A stretch of DNA of 64,000 nt from Micromonospora coxensis. GTDB lineage: Bacteria > Actinomycetota > Actinomycetes > Mycobacteriales > Micromonosporaceae. The translations under genes and the position numbers were made by a program. The stretch's first letter is position 1. The number at the start of each line of letters is the position of its first letter. Below are positions 41,910 to 50,309 of this stretch, one piece after another. A model generated the notes under the pieces. That model ran no database searches. It worked only from the letters and a program-made list of their open reading frames with translations, and was not told the origin of the DNA. The stretch is from assembly GCF_900090295.1 (NCBI RefSeq), contig NZ_LT607753.1, positions 4,216,001-4,280,000 of the forward strand. The letters run 5' to 3'.

Positions 41910-42890
41910 ATGGGCAGCATCGTCGCCGAAAACCGCAAGAGCCTGATGCTCTTCTCCGGACGTGGCTTTCCGGAGCTGGCCAAGGAGATCGGTGAGGTGC
42001 TCGGCGTCGCGCCGACGCCTTCCGACGCGTACGAGTTCGCCAACGGCGAGATCTTCGTACGGTTCAAGGACTCGGTGCGCGGGTCGGACGCCTTCGTGGT
42101 GCAGTCCGTCACGCACGGCGTCAACACCTGGGTCATGGAGACCCTGATCATGATCGACGCGTTGAAGCGCGGTTCGGCCAAGCGGATCACCGTGGTGCTG
42201 CCGTTCTACCCGTACTCGCGGCAGGACAAGAAGCACCGCGGCCGGGAGCCGATCTCGGCCCGGCTGATCGCGGACCTGCTGAAGACGGCGGGGGCGAACC
42301 GGATCCTCACGGTCGACCTGCACACCGCGCAGATCCAGGGCTTCTTCGACGGCCCGGTGGACCACCTCTTCGCGATGGACGTGCTGGCCGAGTACGTGGA
42401 GCACAAGTTCAACGGCCGGCCGATGACGGTGGTGGCCCCGGACTCGGGCCGGGTGCGGGTGGCGGAGCGGTGGACGGACCGGCTGGGCGGCTGCCCGCTG
42501 GCGTTCATCCACAAGACCCGGGACCCGCTGAAGCCGAACCAGGTGGTGGCGAACCGGGTGGTCGGTGAGGTCGAGGGTCGGGTCTGCCTGATCGTCGACG
42601 ACATGATCGACACCGGTGGGACGATCAGCAAGGCCGCCGACATCCTCAAGCAGTCGGGTGCGGCGGAGATCGTGGTGGCGTCCACCCACGCCCTGCTGTC
42701 GGACCCGGCGACCGAGCGGTTGAAGAACAGCCCGATCAGCGAGGTCGTGGTGACCAACACGCTGCCGCTGCCGCCGGAGAAGCAGCTCGACAAGATCACC
42801 GTGCTGTCGATCGCGCCGCTGCTGGCCCGGGCGATCCGGGAGGTCTTCGACGACGGTTCGGTGACCACCCTCTTCGGTGGCCTGAGCTGA
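41910..42890 (+). CDS. prs: ribose-phosphate diphosphokinase (PRPP synthase)
   Basis: A 326-aa enzyme that makes PRPP from ribose-5-phosphate and ATP for nucleotide, His, Trp and decaprenyl-phosphoryl-arabinose precursors. Class I motifs are ITVVLPFYPYSRQDKKHRGR (flexible loop and catalytic lysine region), LTVDLHTAQIQGFFDGPVDH (the H/D metal site), and the PRPP loop CLIVDDMIDTGGTI. The N-terminus MGSIVAENRKSLMLFSGRGF is as in other actinobacterial enzymes. It starts 53 bp after glmU and ends at a strong terminator, so glmU and prs likely form one transcript. Confidence 0.97.
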   Translation: MGSIVAENRKSLMLFSGRGFPELAKEIGEVLGVAPTPSDAYEFANGEIFVRFKDSVRGSDAFVVQSVTHGVNTWVMETLIMIDALKRGSAKRITVVLPFYPYSRQDKKHRGREPISARLIADLLKTAGANRILTVDLHTAQIQGFFDGPVDHLFAMDVLAEYVEHKFNGRPMTVVAPDSGRVRVAERWTDRLGGCPLAFIHKTRDPLKPNQVVANRVVGEVEGRVCLIVDDMIDTGGTISKAADILKQSGAAEIVVASTHALLSDPATERLKNSPISEVVVTNTLPLPPEKQLDKITVLSIAPLLARAIREVFDDGSVTTLFGGLS

Positions 42891-42902
42891 CCGGCTGATC
42901 CT

Positions 42903-42935
42903 GTCGGCCGGGGCGCCTCCGGCGCCTCGGCCGAC
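42903..42935 (+). terminator. terminator of prs
   Basis: GTCGGCCGGGGCGCC and its complement (one G-U pair) form a 15-bp stem with a TCC loop, 12 bp after the prs stop. Confidence 0.7.
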
Positions 42936-43007
42936 GGCGTATTCGCGCTGCGCGCGAGACCGGACGGTGATAGAGGGGACTGCCGGCACCCTCGGAATCG
43001 GCTCGGG

Positions 43008-43183
43008 TAGACTGGCACGGTTGCCACGGCGAGGGTGTCCGGCGGGCCGCTGAGAGGCGCCGCACGGAGACACCGTCATCGACGCGGTGCTCCGGGCAGT
43101 CATGACGCACGAGCCCCAGCGAGCCCCTCGCCCAGCACCGCCAGTCGACAAGCCGCCGCAGCGAAAGCATCAGGAGTTTCCCC
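43008..43183 (+). promoter_or_regulatory. rplY promoter and long structured 5' leader
   Basis: TAGACT at 43008-43013 is a good -10 box, 170 bp before the rplY start. Within the leader, GGTGTC near 43034 and GACACC near 43073 bracket an extended GC-rich hairpin. Ribosomal protein genes often carry autoregulatory leaders; whether this one binds L25 is unknown. No other ORF or hairpin stands out in 42891-43183. Confidence 0.45.
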
Positions 43184-43891
43184 GTGTCCGAGGTAAAGAT
43201 CAGCGCCGAGCCCCGTACCGAGTTCGGCAAGGGTGGTGCCCGTCGTACCCGCCGGGCCGGCAAGGTGCCCGCCGTGCTGTACGGCCACGGCGAGAAGCCG
43301 AAGCACATCGCGCTTCCGGCCCGTGAGTTCGCCGCCGCGATCCGCAAGGGCGGGGCCAACCAGCTCTTCGCGATCGAGGTCAGCGACGGCACCCAGGTGC
43401 TGGCGCTGCCGAAGGCGATCCAGCGTGACCCGATCCGGGACACCTTCGAGCACGTCGACCTGCTGCTGGTGCGCCGGGGCGAGAAGGTCACCGTCGAGGT
43501 TCCGGTCCAGCTGACCGGTGAGGCGGCCAAGGACACCCTGATCGTCCACGACCACGACACCCTGTCGGTGACCGCGGACGCCACCAAGGTTCCGGACCAC
43601 CTGGAGGCCTCGATCGAGGGCCTGGAGGCCGGCAACCAGATCACCGCCGCCGACGTGGAGCTGCCGGCCGGTGTCGAGCTGGCCGCCGACCCGGAGACCC
43701 AGGTCGCCGCGGTGACCGCCGCGCCGACCGCCGAGCAGCTCGAGGCGACCCTGCCCGAGGTCGAGACCGCCGACGAGGAGGTCGAGGCCGGCGTCGGCGA
43801 GGAGACCGCCGAGTCGTCCGAGGGCGCCGAGGTCGGCGAGCCGGCCGCCGCGGGTGGCGAGGAGACCGCCGAGGCGAAGACCGAGGCCTGA
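43184..43891 (+). CDS. rplY: 50S ribosomal protein L25/general stress protein Ctc
   Basis: A 235-aa protein from GTG 43184 with CAGGAG 8 bp upstream. Residues 1-95 are the L25 domain that binds 5S rRNA (SAEPRTEFGKGGARRTRRAG, VPAVLYGHGEKPKHIALP, IQRDPIRDTFEHVDLLLV). The TL5/Ctc C-terminal beta domain follows to about residue 180 (EVPVQLTGEAAK, VELPAGVELAADPETQV). The last 50 residues are an acidic, Glu/Ala/Gly-rich tail (ETAESSEGAEVGEP). This is the long Ctc form, typical of actinobacteria, rather than the short E. coli L25. A terminator lies between it and pth. Confidence 0.96.
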   Translation: MSEVKISAEPRTEFGKGGARRTRRAGKVPAVLYGHGEKPKHIALPAREFAAAIRKGGANQLFAIEVSDGTQVLALPKAIQRDPIRDTFEHVDLLLVRRGEKVTVEVPVQLTGEAAKDTLIVHDHDTLSVTADATKVPDHLEASIEGLEAGNQITAADVELPAGVELAADPETQVAAVTAAPTAEQLEATLPEVETADEEVEAGVGEETAESSEGAEVGEPAAAGGEETAEAKTEA

Positions 43892-43908
43892 TCGGTCCGC
43901 GTCGTTGC

Positions 43909-43942
43909 GACAGGCGTCCCCGCACCGTCGGGGGCGCCTGTC
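43909..43942 (+). terminator. terminator of rplY
   Basis: GACAGGCGTCCCCG and its complement (one G-U pair) form a 14-bp stem with a 6-nt loop, 17 bp after the stop. Confidence 0.7.
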
Positions 43943-43985
43943 GGCGTATCGGGACACCGACGTTTGACCCCGGGAGGGACGGGAC

Positions 43986-44576
43986 GTGACGGACGAGGCG
44001 GGGCCGTGGCTGGTGGTCGGCCTGGGCAACCCCGGTCGGGAGTACGCCGGCAACCGGCACAACGTCGGTTTCATGGTGGCCGACCTGCTGGCGGGCCGGG
44101 TGGGCGCGAGGTTCGGCCGGCACAAGCGGGCGGTGGCGGAGGTCGCCGAGGGGCGGCTGGGCTTCGGCGGGCCGAAGCTGGTGCTGGTGAAGCCGTTGAC
44201 GTACATGAACCTCTCCGGTGGGCCGGTGGCGGCGCTGGCCCAGTTCCACAAGATCCCCGCCGACCGGGTGATCGCCGTGCACGACGAGCTGGACATCCCG
44301 TACGGCCAGTTGCGGATCAAGCTGGGCGGCGGTGAGGGCGGGCACAACGGCCTGCGCTCGATGTCGAAGTCGCTGGGGACGAAGGACTACGTGCGGGTCC
44401 GGTTCGGCATCGGCCGGCCGCCGGGGCGGCAGGACCCGGCGGACTACGTGCTGTCGGATTTCGGCGCCGCGGAGCGCAAGGAGCTGGAGTTCCTGGTGGA
44501 CCGGGCGGCCGATGTGGTGGAGTCGGTGGTCACCAAGGGTGTGGAGCCGACTCAGAACGCGTACCACGGGGTGTGA
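43986..44576 (+). CDS. pth: peptidyl-tRNA hydrolase
   Basis: A 196-aa enzyme that cleaves peptidyl-tRNA dropped from stalled ribosomes. The motif [20 protein letters not shown] carries the catalytic histidine (RHNVGF), with [18 protein letters not shown] and [19 protein letters not shown] following, and [20 protein letters not shown] for tRNA binding. All known catalytic residues (Asn, His, Asp) are present. The start is GTG 43986 with GGGAGG upstream. It is the last gene of the glmU-prs-rplY-pth run, separated from rplY by the terminator and therefore probably with its own promoter. Confidence 0.95.
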   Translation: MTDEAGPWLVVGLGNPGREYAGNRHNVGFMVADLLAGRVGARFGRHKRAVAEVAEGRLGFGGPKLVLVKPLTYMNLSGGPVAALAQFHKIPADRVIAVHDELDIPYGQLRIKLGGGEGGHNGLRSMSKSLGTKDYVRVRFGIGRPPGRQDPADYVLSDFGAAERKELEFLVDRAADVVESVVTKGVEPTQNAYHGV

Positions 44577-44680
44577 CGCGCGGGGCGTACCCGACGGCGG
44601 CGCGTGCGGGGCCGGTAGTCTGCGCCTTCTGACGTGGCGCGACCGGCGACCTGGGCCGCGCGAGGCGACGGGAGCGTGGT

Positions 44681-45514
44681 GTGGGCAGTCCTCCGATGAT
44701 CGACGGTGCGTTCGCCCGGTGGTTGGCGGCGCGGGCCGGGCAGGCGCTGCTGGCGTTGCGCTCCGACATGGGGTTCGAGGATCCGGGCGCGTTGAAGTCG
44801 GCGGGGGACAAGGTCTCGCACGACCTGATCCGTACCGAGCTGGCGCGGTGGCGTCCGGGGGACGCGGTGCTCTCCGAGGAGGACGAGGGCTCGCGGCTGG
44901 CCTGGGCGGCGCAGGTGAGCGCCGGGGCGGTGTCCCGGCTGGGCGCGGACCGGGTGTGGATCGTCGACCCGCTGGACGGCACCCGGGAGTTCTCCGAACA
45001 GGGGCGCTCGGACTGGGCGGTGCACGTGGCGCTCTGGGCGCGCAACGCGCCGACCTCGCACGGTCTGGTGGCGGGTGCGGTGGGGCTGCCGGCGCAGCAC
45101 CGGGTGCTGGGCACGGACCAACCGCCGGCGTACCCGCCGTTGACGGTGGAGGCGGCGACGGCCGGTGGCGGGCGGACGCTGCGGCTGGCGGCGAGCCGGA
45201 GCCGGCCGCCGGTCTTCCTGACCGACCTGGCCGAGGACGTGGGCGCGCAGTTGGTGCCGATGGGTTCGGCCGGCGCGAAGATCGCCGCGGTGGTGACCGG
45301 CGAGGTGGACGCGTACATCCACGCGGGCGGGCAGTACGAGTGGGACTCGGCCGCGCCGGTGGCTGTGGCGACGGCCACCGGGCTGCACGCTTCCCGGATC
45401 GACGGTTCTGCGCTGAAATACAACGAGGCGGATCCGCGCCTGCCGGACCTGCTGGTCTGTCGCAAGGATCTCGCCACTCGGTTGCTTGCAGCGCTGCAGA
45501 GACATTCCGGGTAG
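44681..45514 (+). CDS. cysQ: 3'(2'),5'-bisphosphate nucleotidase CysQ-like (inositol monophosphatase family)
   Basis: A 277-aa Mg2+-dependent phosphatase from GTG 44681 (GGGAG 6 bp upstream; ATG 44696 is alternative). Metal-site motifs of the family are VLSEEDEGSRLAWA, VWIVDPLDGTREFSEQGRSD and GGQYEWDSAAPVAVATATG. CysQ removes the 3' phosphate of PAP and PAPS, recycling the by-product of sulfotransfer. Its position 79 bp upstream of cysD and cysN, on the same strand, supports CysQ over inositol phosphatase or HisN. The substrate specificity cannot be read from sequence alone. Confidence 0.85.
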   Translation: MGSPPMIDGAFARWLAARAGQALLALRSDMGFEDPGALKSAGDKVSHDLIRTELARWRPGDAVLSEEDEGSRLAWAAQVSAGAVSRLGADRVWIVDPLDGTREFSEQGRSDWAVHVALWARNAPTSHGLVAGAVGLPAQHRVLGTDQPPAYPPLTVEAATAGGGRTLRLAASRSRPPVFLTDLAEDVGAQLVPMGSAGAKIAAVVTGEVDAYIHAGGQYEWDSAAPVAVATATGLHASRIDGSALKYNEADPRLPDLLVCRKDLATRLLAALQRHSG

Positions 45515-45517
45515 CCT
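45512..45517 (+). promoter_or_regulatory. putative -10 box for the cysD transcript
   Basis: TAGCCT overlaps the cysQ stop codon. Downstream is an AT-rich stretch (TTGATATATCC, 45530-45540) containing the palindrome GATATATC, unusual for this chromosome, and a possible regulator site. Confidence 0.3.
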
Positions 45518-45561
45518 GAGCGCCTGTTCTTGATATATCCGACCGGAAAGGTCTGGAACCC

Positions 45562-45597
45562 ATGAGCGGATCCACGCCGAGCGAGACCGTGTCATGA
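45562..45597 (+). CDS. 11-aa upstream ORF coupled to cysD
   Basis: ATG 45562 encodes MSGSTPSETVS, ending in TGA 45595-45597, which overlaps the ATG of cysD (TCATGACC). The overlap suggests that ribosomes finishing the short ORF re-initiate at cysD. The peptide has no cysteine or methionine run, so simple cysteine-dependent attenuation is not indicated; four of its residues are serine. A weak ribosome-binding site (GGAAAGG) lies 12 bp upstream. It is too short to judge by codon use. Confidence 0.35.
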   Translation: MSGSTPSETVS

Positions 45598-46508
45598 CCG
45601 CCCCCGCCCGCTTCTACCAGGTGTCCCACCTCGACGCGCTCGAGGCGGAGAGCATCTTCGTGATGCGCGAGGTGGTCGCGGAGATGGAGCGCCCCGTGCT
45701 GCTCTTCTCCGGCGGCAAGGACTCCATCGTCATGCTCCGGTTGGCCCAGAAGGCGTTCGCGCCGGCCAACATCCCGTTCCCCGTCATGCACGTGGACACC
45801 GGCCACAACTTCCCCGAGGTGCTGGAGTACCGCGACCAGCGGGTCGCCGAACTGGGCCTGCACCTGATCGTGGCGAGCGTGCCCGAGGCCCTGGCCAGCG
45901 GGACGGTGCGCGAGCCGGCCGACGGCACGCGCAACCGGATCCAGACCCCGGTGCTGCTGGACGCGGTGGAGAAGCACCGCTTCGACGCGCTCTTCGGCGG
46001 CGCCCGGCGCGACGAGGAGAAGGCCCGGGCCAAGGAGCGGGTGTTCAGCTTCCGCGACGAGTTCGGCCAGTGGGACCCGAAGAACCAGCGGCCGGAGCTG
46101 TGGTCGCTGTACAACGGCCGGCACCACCCGGGCGAGTCGATCCGGGTCTTCCCGCTGTCCAACTGGACCGAGCTGGACGTCTGGCACTACATCGCCCGCG
46201 AGCGCATCCCGCTGCCGTCGATCTACTACGCGCACGAGCGCGAGGTGGTCGAGCGCGACGACATGCTCTACGCGGTCAACGAGTTCTTCCGCCCCCGGGC
46301 GGGCGAGGAGCGGTTCAAGGCCCGGGTGCGCTACCGCACCGTGGGCGACGCCTCCTGCACGGCGGCCGTCCGCTCGGACGCCGACACGGTGGAGAAGGTG
46401 ATCGAGGAGGTGGCCGCCACGCGGATCACCGAGCGCGGCGCGACCCGTGGTGACGACCGGGTCAGCGAGGCCGCCATGGAGGACCGCAAGCGGGAGGGCT
46501 ACTTCTGA
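45594..46508 (+). CDS. cysD: sulfate adenylyltransferase subunit 2
   Basis: A 304-aa ATP-pyrophosphatase-fold subunit of ATP sulfurylase, which makes APS from sulfate and ATP together with CysN. The PP-loop SGGKDS is at residues 39-44 (LLFSGGKDSIVML). Also visible are VMHVDTGHNFPEVLEYRDQR, FGGARRDEEKARAKERVFSF and VFPLSNWTELDVWHYIARER. The C-terminus (RYRTVGDASCTAAVRSDADT) is complete. The stop codon shares one base with the cysN start (TGATG), so the two are translationally coupled. APS kinase (cysC) and APS/PAPS reductase are not in the window. Confidence 0.96.
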   Translation: MTAPARFYQVSHLDALEAESIFVMREVVAEMERPVLLFSGGKDSIVMLRLAQKAFAPANIPFPVMHVDTGHNFPEVLEYRDQRVAELGLHLIVASVPEALASGTVREPADGTRNRIQTPVLLDAVEKHRFDALFGGARRDEEKARAKERVFSFRDEFGQWDPKNQRPELWSLYNGRHHPGESIRVFPLSNWTELDVWHYIARERIPLPSIYYAHEREVVERDDMLYAVNEFFRPRAGEERFKARVRYRTVGDASCTAAVRSDADTVEKVIEEVAATRITERGATRGDDRVSEAAMEDRKREGYF

Positions 46509-47812
46509 TGACCGCCGAGACCCTGGCCCCGGCCGGTCCCCCGGCCGAGGCGCGGCCGATGGACCTGCTGCGCTTCGCCACCGCCGGCAGCGTGGACGAC
46601 GGCAAGTCGACCCTGATCGGCCGGCTGCTGTACGACACCAAGTCGCTCTTCACCGACCAGCTCGCCGCCGTGGAGGCGGTCAGCGCGGCCCGGGGCGACG
46701 AGTACACCAACCTGGCGCTGCTCACCGACGGCCTGCGCGCCGAGCGGGAGCAGGGCATCACCATCGACGTGGCGTACCGCTACTTCGCCACGCCGCGGCG
46801 GAAGTTCATCATCGCCGACACCCCGGGGCACATCCAGTACACCCGGAACATGGTCACCGGGGCCTCCACGGCCGACCTGGCGCTGATCCTGGTCGACGCC
46901 CGCAAGGGCCTGGTGGAGCAGTCCCGCCGGCACGCCTTCCTCTGCTCGCTGCTGCGGGTGCCGCACCTGGTCCTCTGCGTCAACAAGATGGACCTGGTCG
47001 ACTACTCGCAGGAGGTCTTCGAGCGGATCGCCGACGAGTTCACCGCGTTCGCCGCGAAGCTGGACGTGCCGGACCTGACCGTGGTGCCGATCTCCGCGCT
47101 CAGGGGCGACAACATCGTCTCCCGCTCGGAGAGCATGCCCTGGTACGAGGGGCCGTCGCTGTTGCACCACCTGGAGCGGGTGCACATCGCCAGCGACCGC
47201 AACCTGGTCGACGTCCGCTTCCCGGTGCAGTACGTCATCCGCCCGCAGTCCACCACCGTCACCGACTACCGGGGCTACGCCGGCCAGGTGGCCTCGGGCG
47301 TGCTCAAGCCGGGCGACGAGGTGATGGTGCTGCCCTCCGGCTTCACCAGCCGGATCTCCTCGGTCGAGACGGCGGACGGCCCGGTGGCCGAGGCGTTCCC
47401 GCCGATGTCGGTGACCGTACGGCTGGAAGACGAGATCGACATCTCGCGCGGCGACCTGATCTGCCGGCCGAACAACGCCCCGGCCGTGTCGCAGGACATC
47501 GAGGCGATGGTCTGCTGGATGGACGAGACCCGTCCGCTCCAGATCGGCGGCAAGTACGCGATCAAGCACACCACCCGCTCGGCGCGGGCGATCGTGCGCG
47601 CGCTGCACTACCGGCTGGACATCAACACGCTGCACCGGGACGAGGCGGCCGGCGAGCTGAAGCTCAACGAGATCGGCCGGGTCCGGCTGCGCACCACGAT
47701 CCCGCTGCTGGCCGACGAGTACCGCCGCAACCGCACCACCGGCGGCTTCGTCATCATCGACGAGACCACCAACCGCACCGTCGGCGCCGCCATGATCGTC
47801 GACGCCACCTGA
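46508..47812 (+). CDS. cysN: sulfate adenylyltransferase subunit 1 (GTPase)
   Basis: A 434-aa EF-Tu-like GTPase that drives APS synthesis. G1 is AGSVDDGKSTLIGRLLYD at about 26-43, G2 REQGITIDVAYRYF, G3 IADTPGHIQYTRNM and G4 CVNKMDLVDY. Domains II and III follow (VQYVIRPQSTTVTDYRGY, GDEVMVLPSGFTSRI, KHTTRSARAIV). It ends at residue 434 without the C-terminal APS-kinase domain that is fused in the mycobacterial CysNC protein, so PAPS formation must use a separate CysC. It is followed by a tandem repeat and an AT-rich palindrome that separates it from convergent galK. Confidence 0.96.
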   Translation: MTAETLAPAGPPAEARPMDLLRFATAGSVDDGKSTLIGRLLYDTKSLFTDQLAAVEAVSAARGDEYTNLALLTDGLRAEREQGITIDVAYRYFATPRRKFIIADTPGHIQYTRNMVTGASTADLALILVDARKGLVEQSRRHAFLCSLLRVPHLVLCVNKMDLVDYSQEVFERIADEFTAFAAKLDVPDLTVVPISALRGDNIVSRSESMPWYEGPSLLHHLERVHIASDRNLVDVRFPVQYVIRPQSTTVTDYRGYAGQVASGVLKPGDEVMVLPSGFTSRISSVETADGPVAEAFPPMSVTVRLEDEIDISRGDLICRPNNAPAVSQDIEAMVCWMDETRPLQIGGKYAIKHTTRSARAIVRALHYRLDINTLHRDEAAGELKLNEIGRVRLRTTIPLLADEYRRNRTTGGFVIIDETTNRTVGAAMIVDAT

Positions 47813-47841
47813 CCCACCCCGTAGCCGCCCACCCCCACCCC

Positions 47842-47892
47842 CGCCGGGGCCGACGCGCCCCGCCGGGGGCCGACGCGCCCCGCCGGGGGCCG
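47842..47892. repeat. 2.5 tandem copies of a 19-20 bp GC-rich unit
   Basis: The unit CGCCGGGGGCCGACGCGCCC starts at 47842 (with one G fewer), 47861 and 47881 (partial). It lies immediately before the AT-rich palindrome. Confidence 0.6.
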
Positions 47893-47900
47893 GAGACGCA

Positions 47901-47954
47901 AATACAGAGAAAGAGTGGCTATCCACCGAGGAATAGCCACTCTTTCTCTGTATT
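47901..47954. terminator. 22-bp perfect AT-rich palindrome between cysN and galK
   Basis: The left arm 47901-47922 (starting AATACAGAGAAAG, ending GTGGCTAT) and the right arm 47933-47954 are exact complements with a 10-nt loop. The arms are about 60 percent A/T in a region of over 80 percent G/C. Lying between convergent genes, it can act as a terminator in both directions, but the composition is alien to the neighbourhood. Confidence 0.7.
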
Positions 47955-47995
47955 CGGCCGCACGGGCTGGCGGGCGGGGTGCGGGGTGGGTGGGG

Positions 47996-49153
47996 TCAGG
48001 GGAGGCGGGTGGCGCCGGGGGCGGGGAGGACGGTGACGTGGCGGGGGGTGGTGAAGCCGCGCTCGGCGTAGGCGCGGGTGACGGCGTCGGCGACCGTGGT
48101 GGCGGAGGCCGCCTCGACCAGGGCGAGGACGCAGCCGCCGAAGCCGCCGCCGGTCATCCGGGCGCCGAGCGCCCCGGCCGCCAGCGCCGCCTCGACCGCG
48201 GTGTCGATCTCCGGCACGGTGATCTCGAAGTCGTCCCGCATCGAGGCGTGCGAGGCGGTGAGCAGCGGGCCGATCTCGCGTACCCGGCCGGCGCGCAGGA
48301 GCGCGACGGTGTCGAGGACCCGCTGGTCCTCGGTCACCACGTGCCGCACCCGACGGCGCGTCTCGTCGTCGGGCAGCCGGCCGAGCGCGGCGTCCAGGTC
48401 GGCGACGGCCACGTCGCGCAGCGCCGGCACGCCCAGCGCGGACGCCGCCGCCTCGCAGGACTTGCGCCGGGAGGCGTACTCGCCGTCGGCGTGCCGGTGC
48501 GGGGCCCGGCTGTCCACGACCAGCATGGCCAGGCCGGCGGCGTCCAGGTCGAACGGGATGTGCTCGACGGCCTCGGTACGGCAGTCCAGGAAGAGCGCGT
48601 GCCCCTCCCGGCAGCGGATCACCGCGGACTGGTCCATGATCCCGGTCGGCGCGCCGACGTAGGCGTTCTCGGCGCGCTGGGCCAGCCGGGGCCGGCGCTC
48701 GGCGGGCAGGTCCAGCCCGCCGAGGTCGACCAGGGCGGCGAGCACCGCCGCCTCCAGCGCGGCCGAGGAGGAGAGCCCGGAGCCGAGCGGCACGTCCGAG
48801 GCGATGGCCAGGCGCGCGCCGGGCACGGCGTACCCGGCCTCGCGCAGCGCCCAGACCACCCCGGCGACGTACGCGCCCCAGCCGGTGACCCGACCGGGCT
48901 CGTCCGCCTCGGCCGCGCCGAACTCGACCGGCTGGTCCGTCGTCTCCGAGAAGGCCGTCCAGCGCTCACCCGGTTGCGGGGACGCGGCGACGACGGTCCG
49001 CAGCGACAGGGCGAAGGGGAGCACGAAGCCGTCGTTGTAGTCGGTGTGCTCACCGATCAGGTTGGCCCGGCCGGGAGCCGCCCAGCGGCCCGCCGGCTGC
49101 TGCCCGTACGCCGACCGGAAGCCGGCGGTGGCGCGGGCCGCGACGTCGGTCAT
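47996..49153 (-). CDS. galK: galactokinase
   Basis: A 385-aa GHMP kinase that phosphorylates galactose at C1. The galactokinase signature GRANLIGEHTDYNDGFVLPF is at about 28-47. The ATP loop is VPLGSGLSSSAALEAAVLAA, the catalytic aspartate region GAPTGIMDQSAVI, and the C-terminal motif GARMTGGGFGGCVLALVE. The start is ATG 49153, overlapping the galE stop by 4 bp (ATGA), so the two are translationally coupled. galT, the third Leloir gene, is absent from the window, though it may lie elsewhere. galU at 13589 would supply UDP-glucose. Confidence 0.95.
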   Translation of the reverse strand: MTDVAARATAGFRSAYGQQPAGRWAAPGRANLIGEHTDYNDGFVLPFALSLRTVVAASPQPGERWTAFSETTDQPVEFGAAEADEPGRVTGWGAYVAGVVWALREAGYAVPGARLAIASDVPLGSGLSSSAALEAAVLAALVDLGGLDLPAERRPRLAQRAENAYVGAPTGIMDQSAVIRCREGHALFLDCRTEAVEHIPFDLDAAGLAMLVVDSRAPHRHADGEYASRRKSCEAAASALGVPALRDVAVADLDAALGRLPDDETRRRVRHVVTEDQRVLDTVALLRAGRVREIGPLLTASHASMRDDFEITVPEIDTAVEAALAAGALGARMTGGGFGGCVLALVEAASATTVADAVTRAYAERGFTTPRHVTVLPAPGATRLP

Positions 49154-50133
49154 CGCTGCTCCAGGATGTGGGTGCGGTAGAAGGTCCAGGCGTCGCCGAC
49201 CATGTCGTGCAGGGTCGGCTTCTCCGGCGTCCAGCCCAGTTCCTCGCGGGCCAGCGCGGAGGAGGCGACCAGTTCGGCGGGGTCGCCCTCGCGGCGCGGC
49301 GCCATCTCCACCGGCAGCGGCCGGCCGGTGACCTCGCGCACCACGTCCACCACCTGCCGGTTGGTGAAGCCGTTGCCGTTGCCGAGGTTGTAGATCCGGT
49401 GCCGGCCGGGCACGGCGGCGGTCAGCGCCAGCAGGTGGGCGCGGGCCAGGTCCTCGACGTGGATGTAGTCGCGTACACAGGTGCCGTCGACGGTCGGGTA
49501 GTCGTCGCCGAAGAGCTGGAGCTTCTCCCGCCGGCCGGCGGCGACCTCCAGCGCGATCGGGATCAGGTGCGTCTCCGGGTCGTGCCGCTCGCCGATCGCC
49601 ATGTCGCCGCGCAGGTACGCCCCGGCGACGTTGAAGTAGCGCAGCGAGACGGCGGCCAGGTCGTGCGCGACCGCCTCGGAGGTGAGCGCCATGTCGACGG
49701 CGAGCTTGGTGGCCCCGTACGTGTTGGTGGGGGCCTTGACCGCGGTCTCCGGGATGGGCAGCTCGACCGGGTTGCCGTAGACGGCGGCGGTGGAGGAGAA
49801 GACCAGCCGGGGCACGCCGGCCGCGCGGACCGCGTCGATCAGGGCGATCGAGCTGACCGTGTTGGCGTGCCAGTACAGCTCCGGCTTGACCATCGACTCG
49901 CCGGCGGCGATGAGCGCGGCGAAGTGCAGCACCCCGTCGAAGCCCGCCTCCGGGGTGAGCACCCGGGCCGCCTCGTGGACCGGCAGGTCGACGTGGGTGG
50001 CGTCCGGGGCGAGCGCTTCGCGGTGTCCGGTGCGCAGGTCGTCCAGGACCGTCACGTCGTGGCCGTTGTCCAGCAGCATCCGGGTCACCACACTGCCGAT
50101 GAAGCCGGCGCCGCCGGTGACGAGCAGTTTCAC
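49150..50133 (-). CDS. galE: UDP-glucose 4-epimerase
   Basis: A 327-aa short-chain dehydrogenase-fold enzyme interconverting UDP-glucose and UDP-galactose. The NAD-binding Rossmann motif is VTGGAGFIGSVVTRMLLDNG at residues 5-24. The Ser-Tyr-Lys catalytic set is in SSTAAVYGNP and NTYGATKLAVD (YxxxK). Later motifs are VSLRYFNVAGAY and CVRDYIHVEDLARAHLLAL. The start is GTG 50133 with GGGAGG upstream. The 176-bp upstream region contains an AT-rich patch with TATGAT on the minus strand (50236-50241), a possible -10 box about 100 bp from the start. Confidence 0.95.
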   Translation of the reverse strand: MKLLVTGGAGFIGSVVTRMLLDNGHDVTVLDDLRTGHREALAPDATHVDLPVHEAARVLTPEAGFDGVLHFAALIAAGESMVKPELYWHANTVSSIALIDAVRAAGVPRLVFSSTAAVYGNPVELPIPETAVKAPTNTYGATKLAVDMALTSEAVAHDLAAVSLRYFNVAGAYLRGDMAIGERHDPETHLIPIALEVAAGRREKLQLFGDDYPTVDGTCVRDYIHVEDLARAHLLALTAAVPGRHRIYNLGNGNGFTNRQVVDVVREVTGRPLPVEMAPRREGDPAELVASSALAREELGWTPEKPTLHDMVGDAWTFYRTHILEQR

Positions 50134-50309
50134 CTGGGGTCCTCCCTGCCTGGCCGTGTCCCGCCACGGCCGTTCGTGATCACCCTACGGCCGTACGGGG
50201 GGCCTGCGCCCGGCGTCGACCTGAGCCGCCATTCCATCATAAACCTTCAGGATTGAACAGATACGAACATGTGCCGTCCGGCGACACCGGCGGCCCTACC
50301 ATCACCTGC

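Noticed and set aside
47996..50167. A 723-codon frame that could be read as a fused galE-galK protein
   Set aside because: The first part is galE DNA read in a shifted frame; the true galE frame has intact Rossmann and catalytic motifs and overlaps galK by 4 bp.
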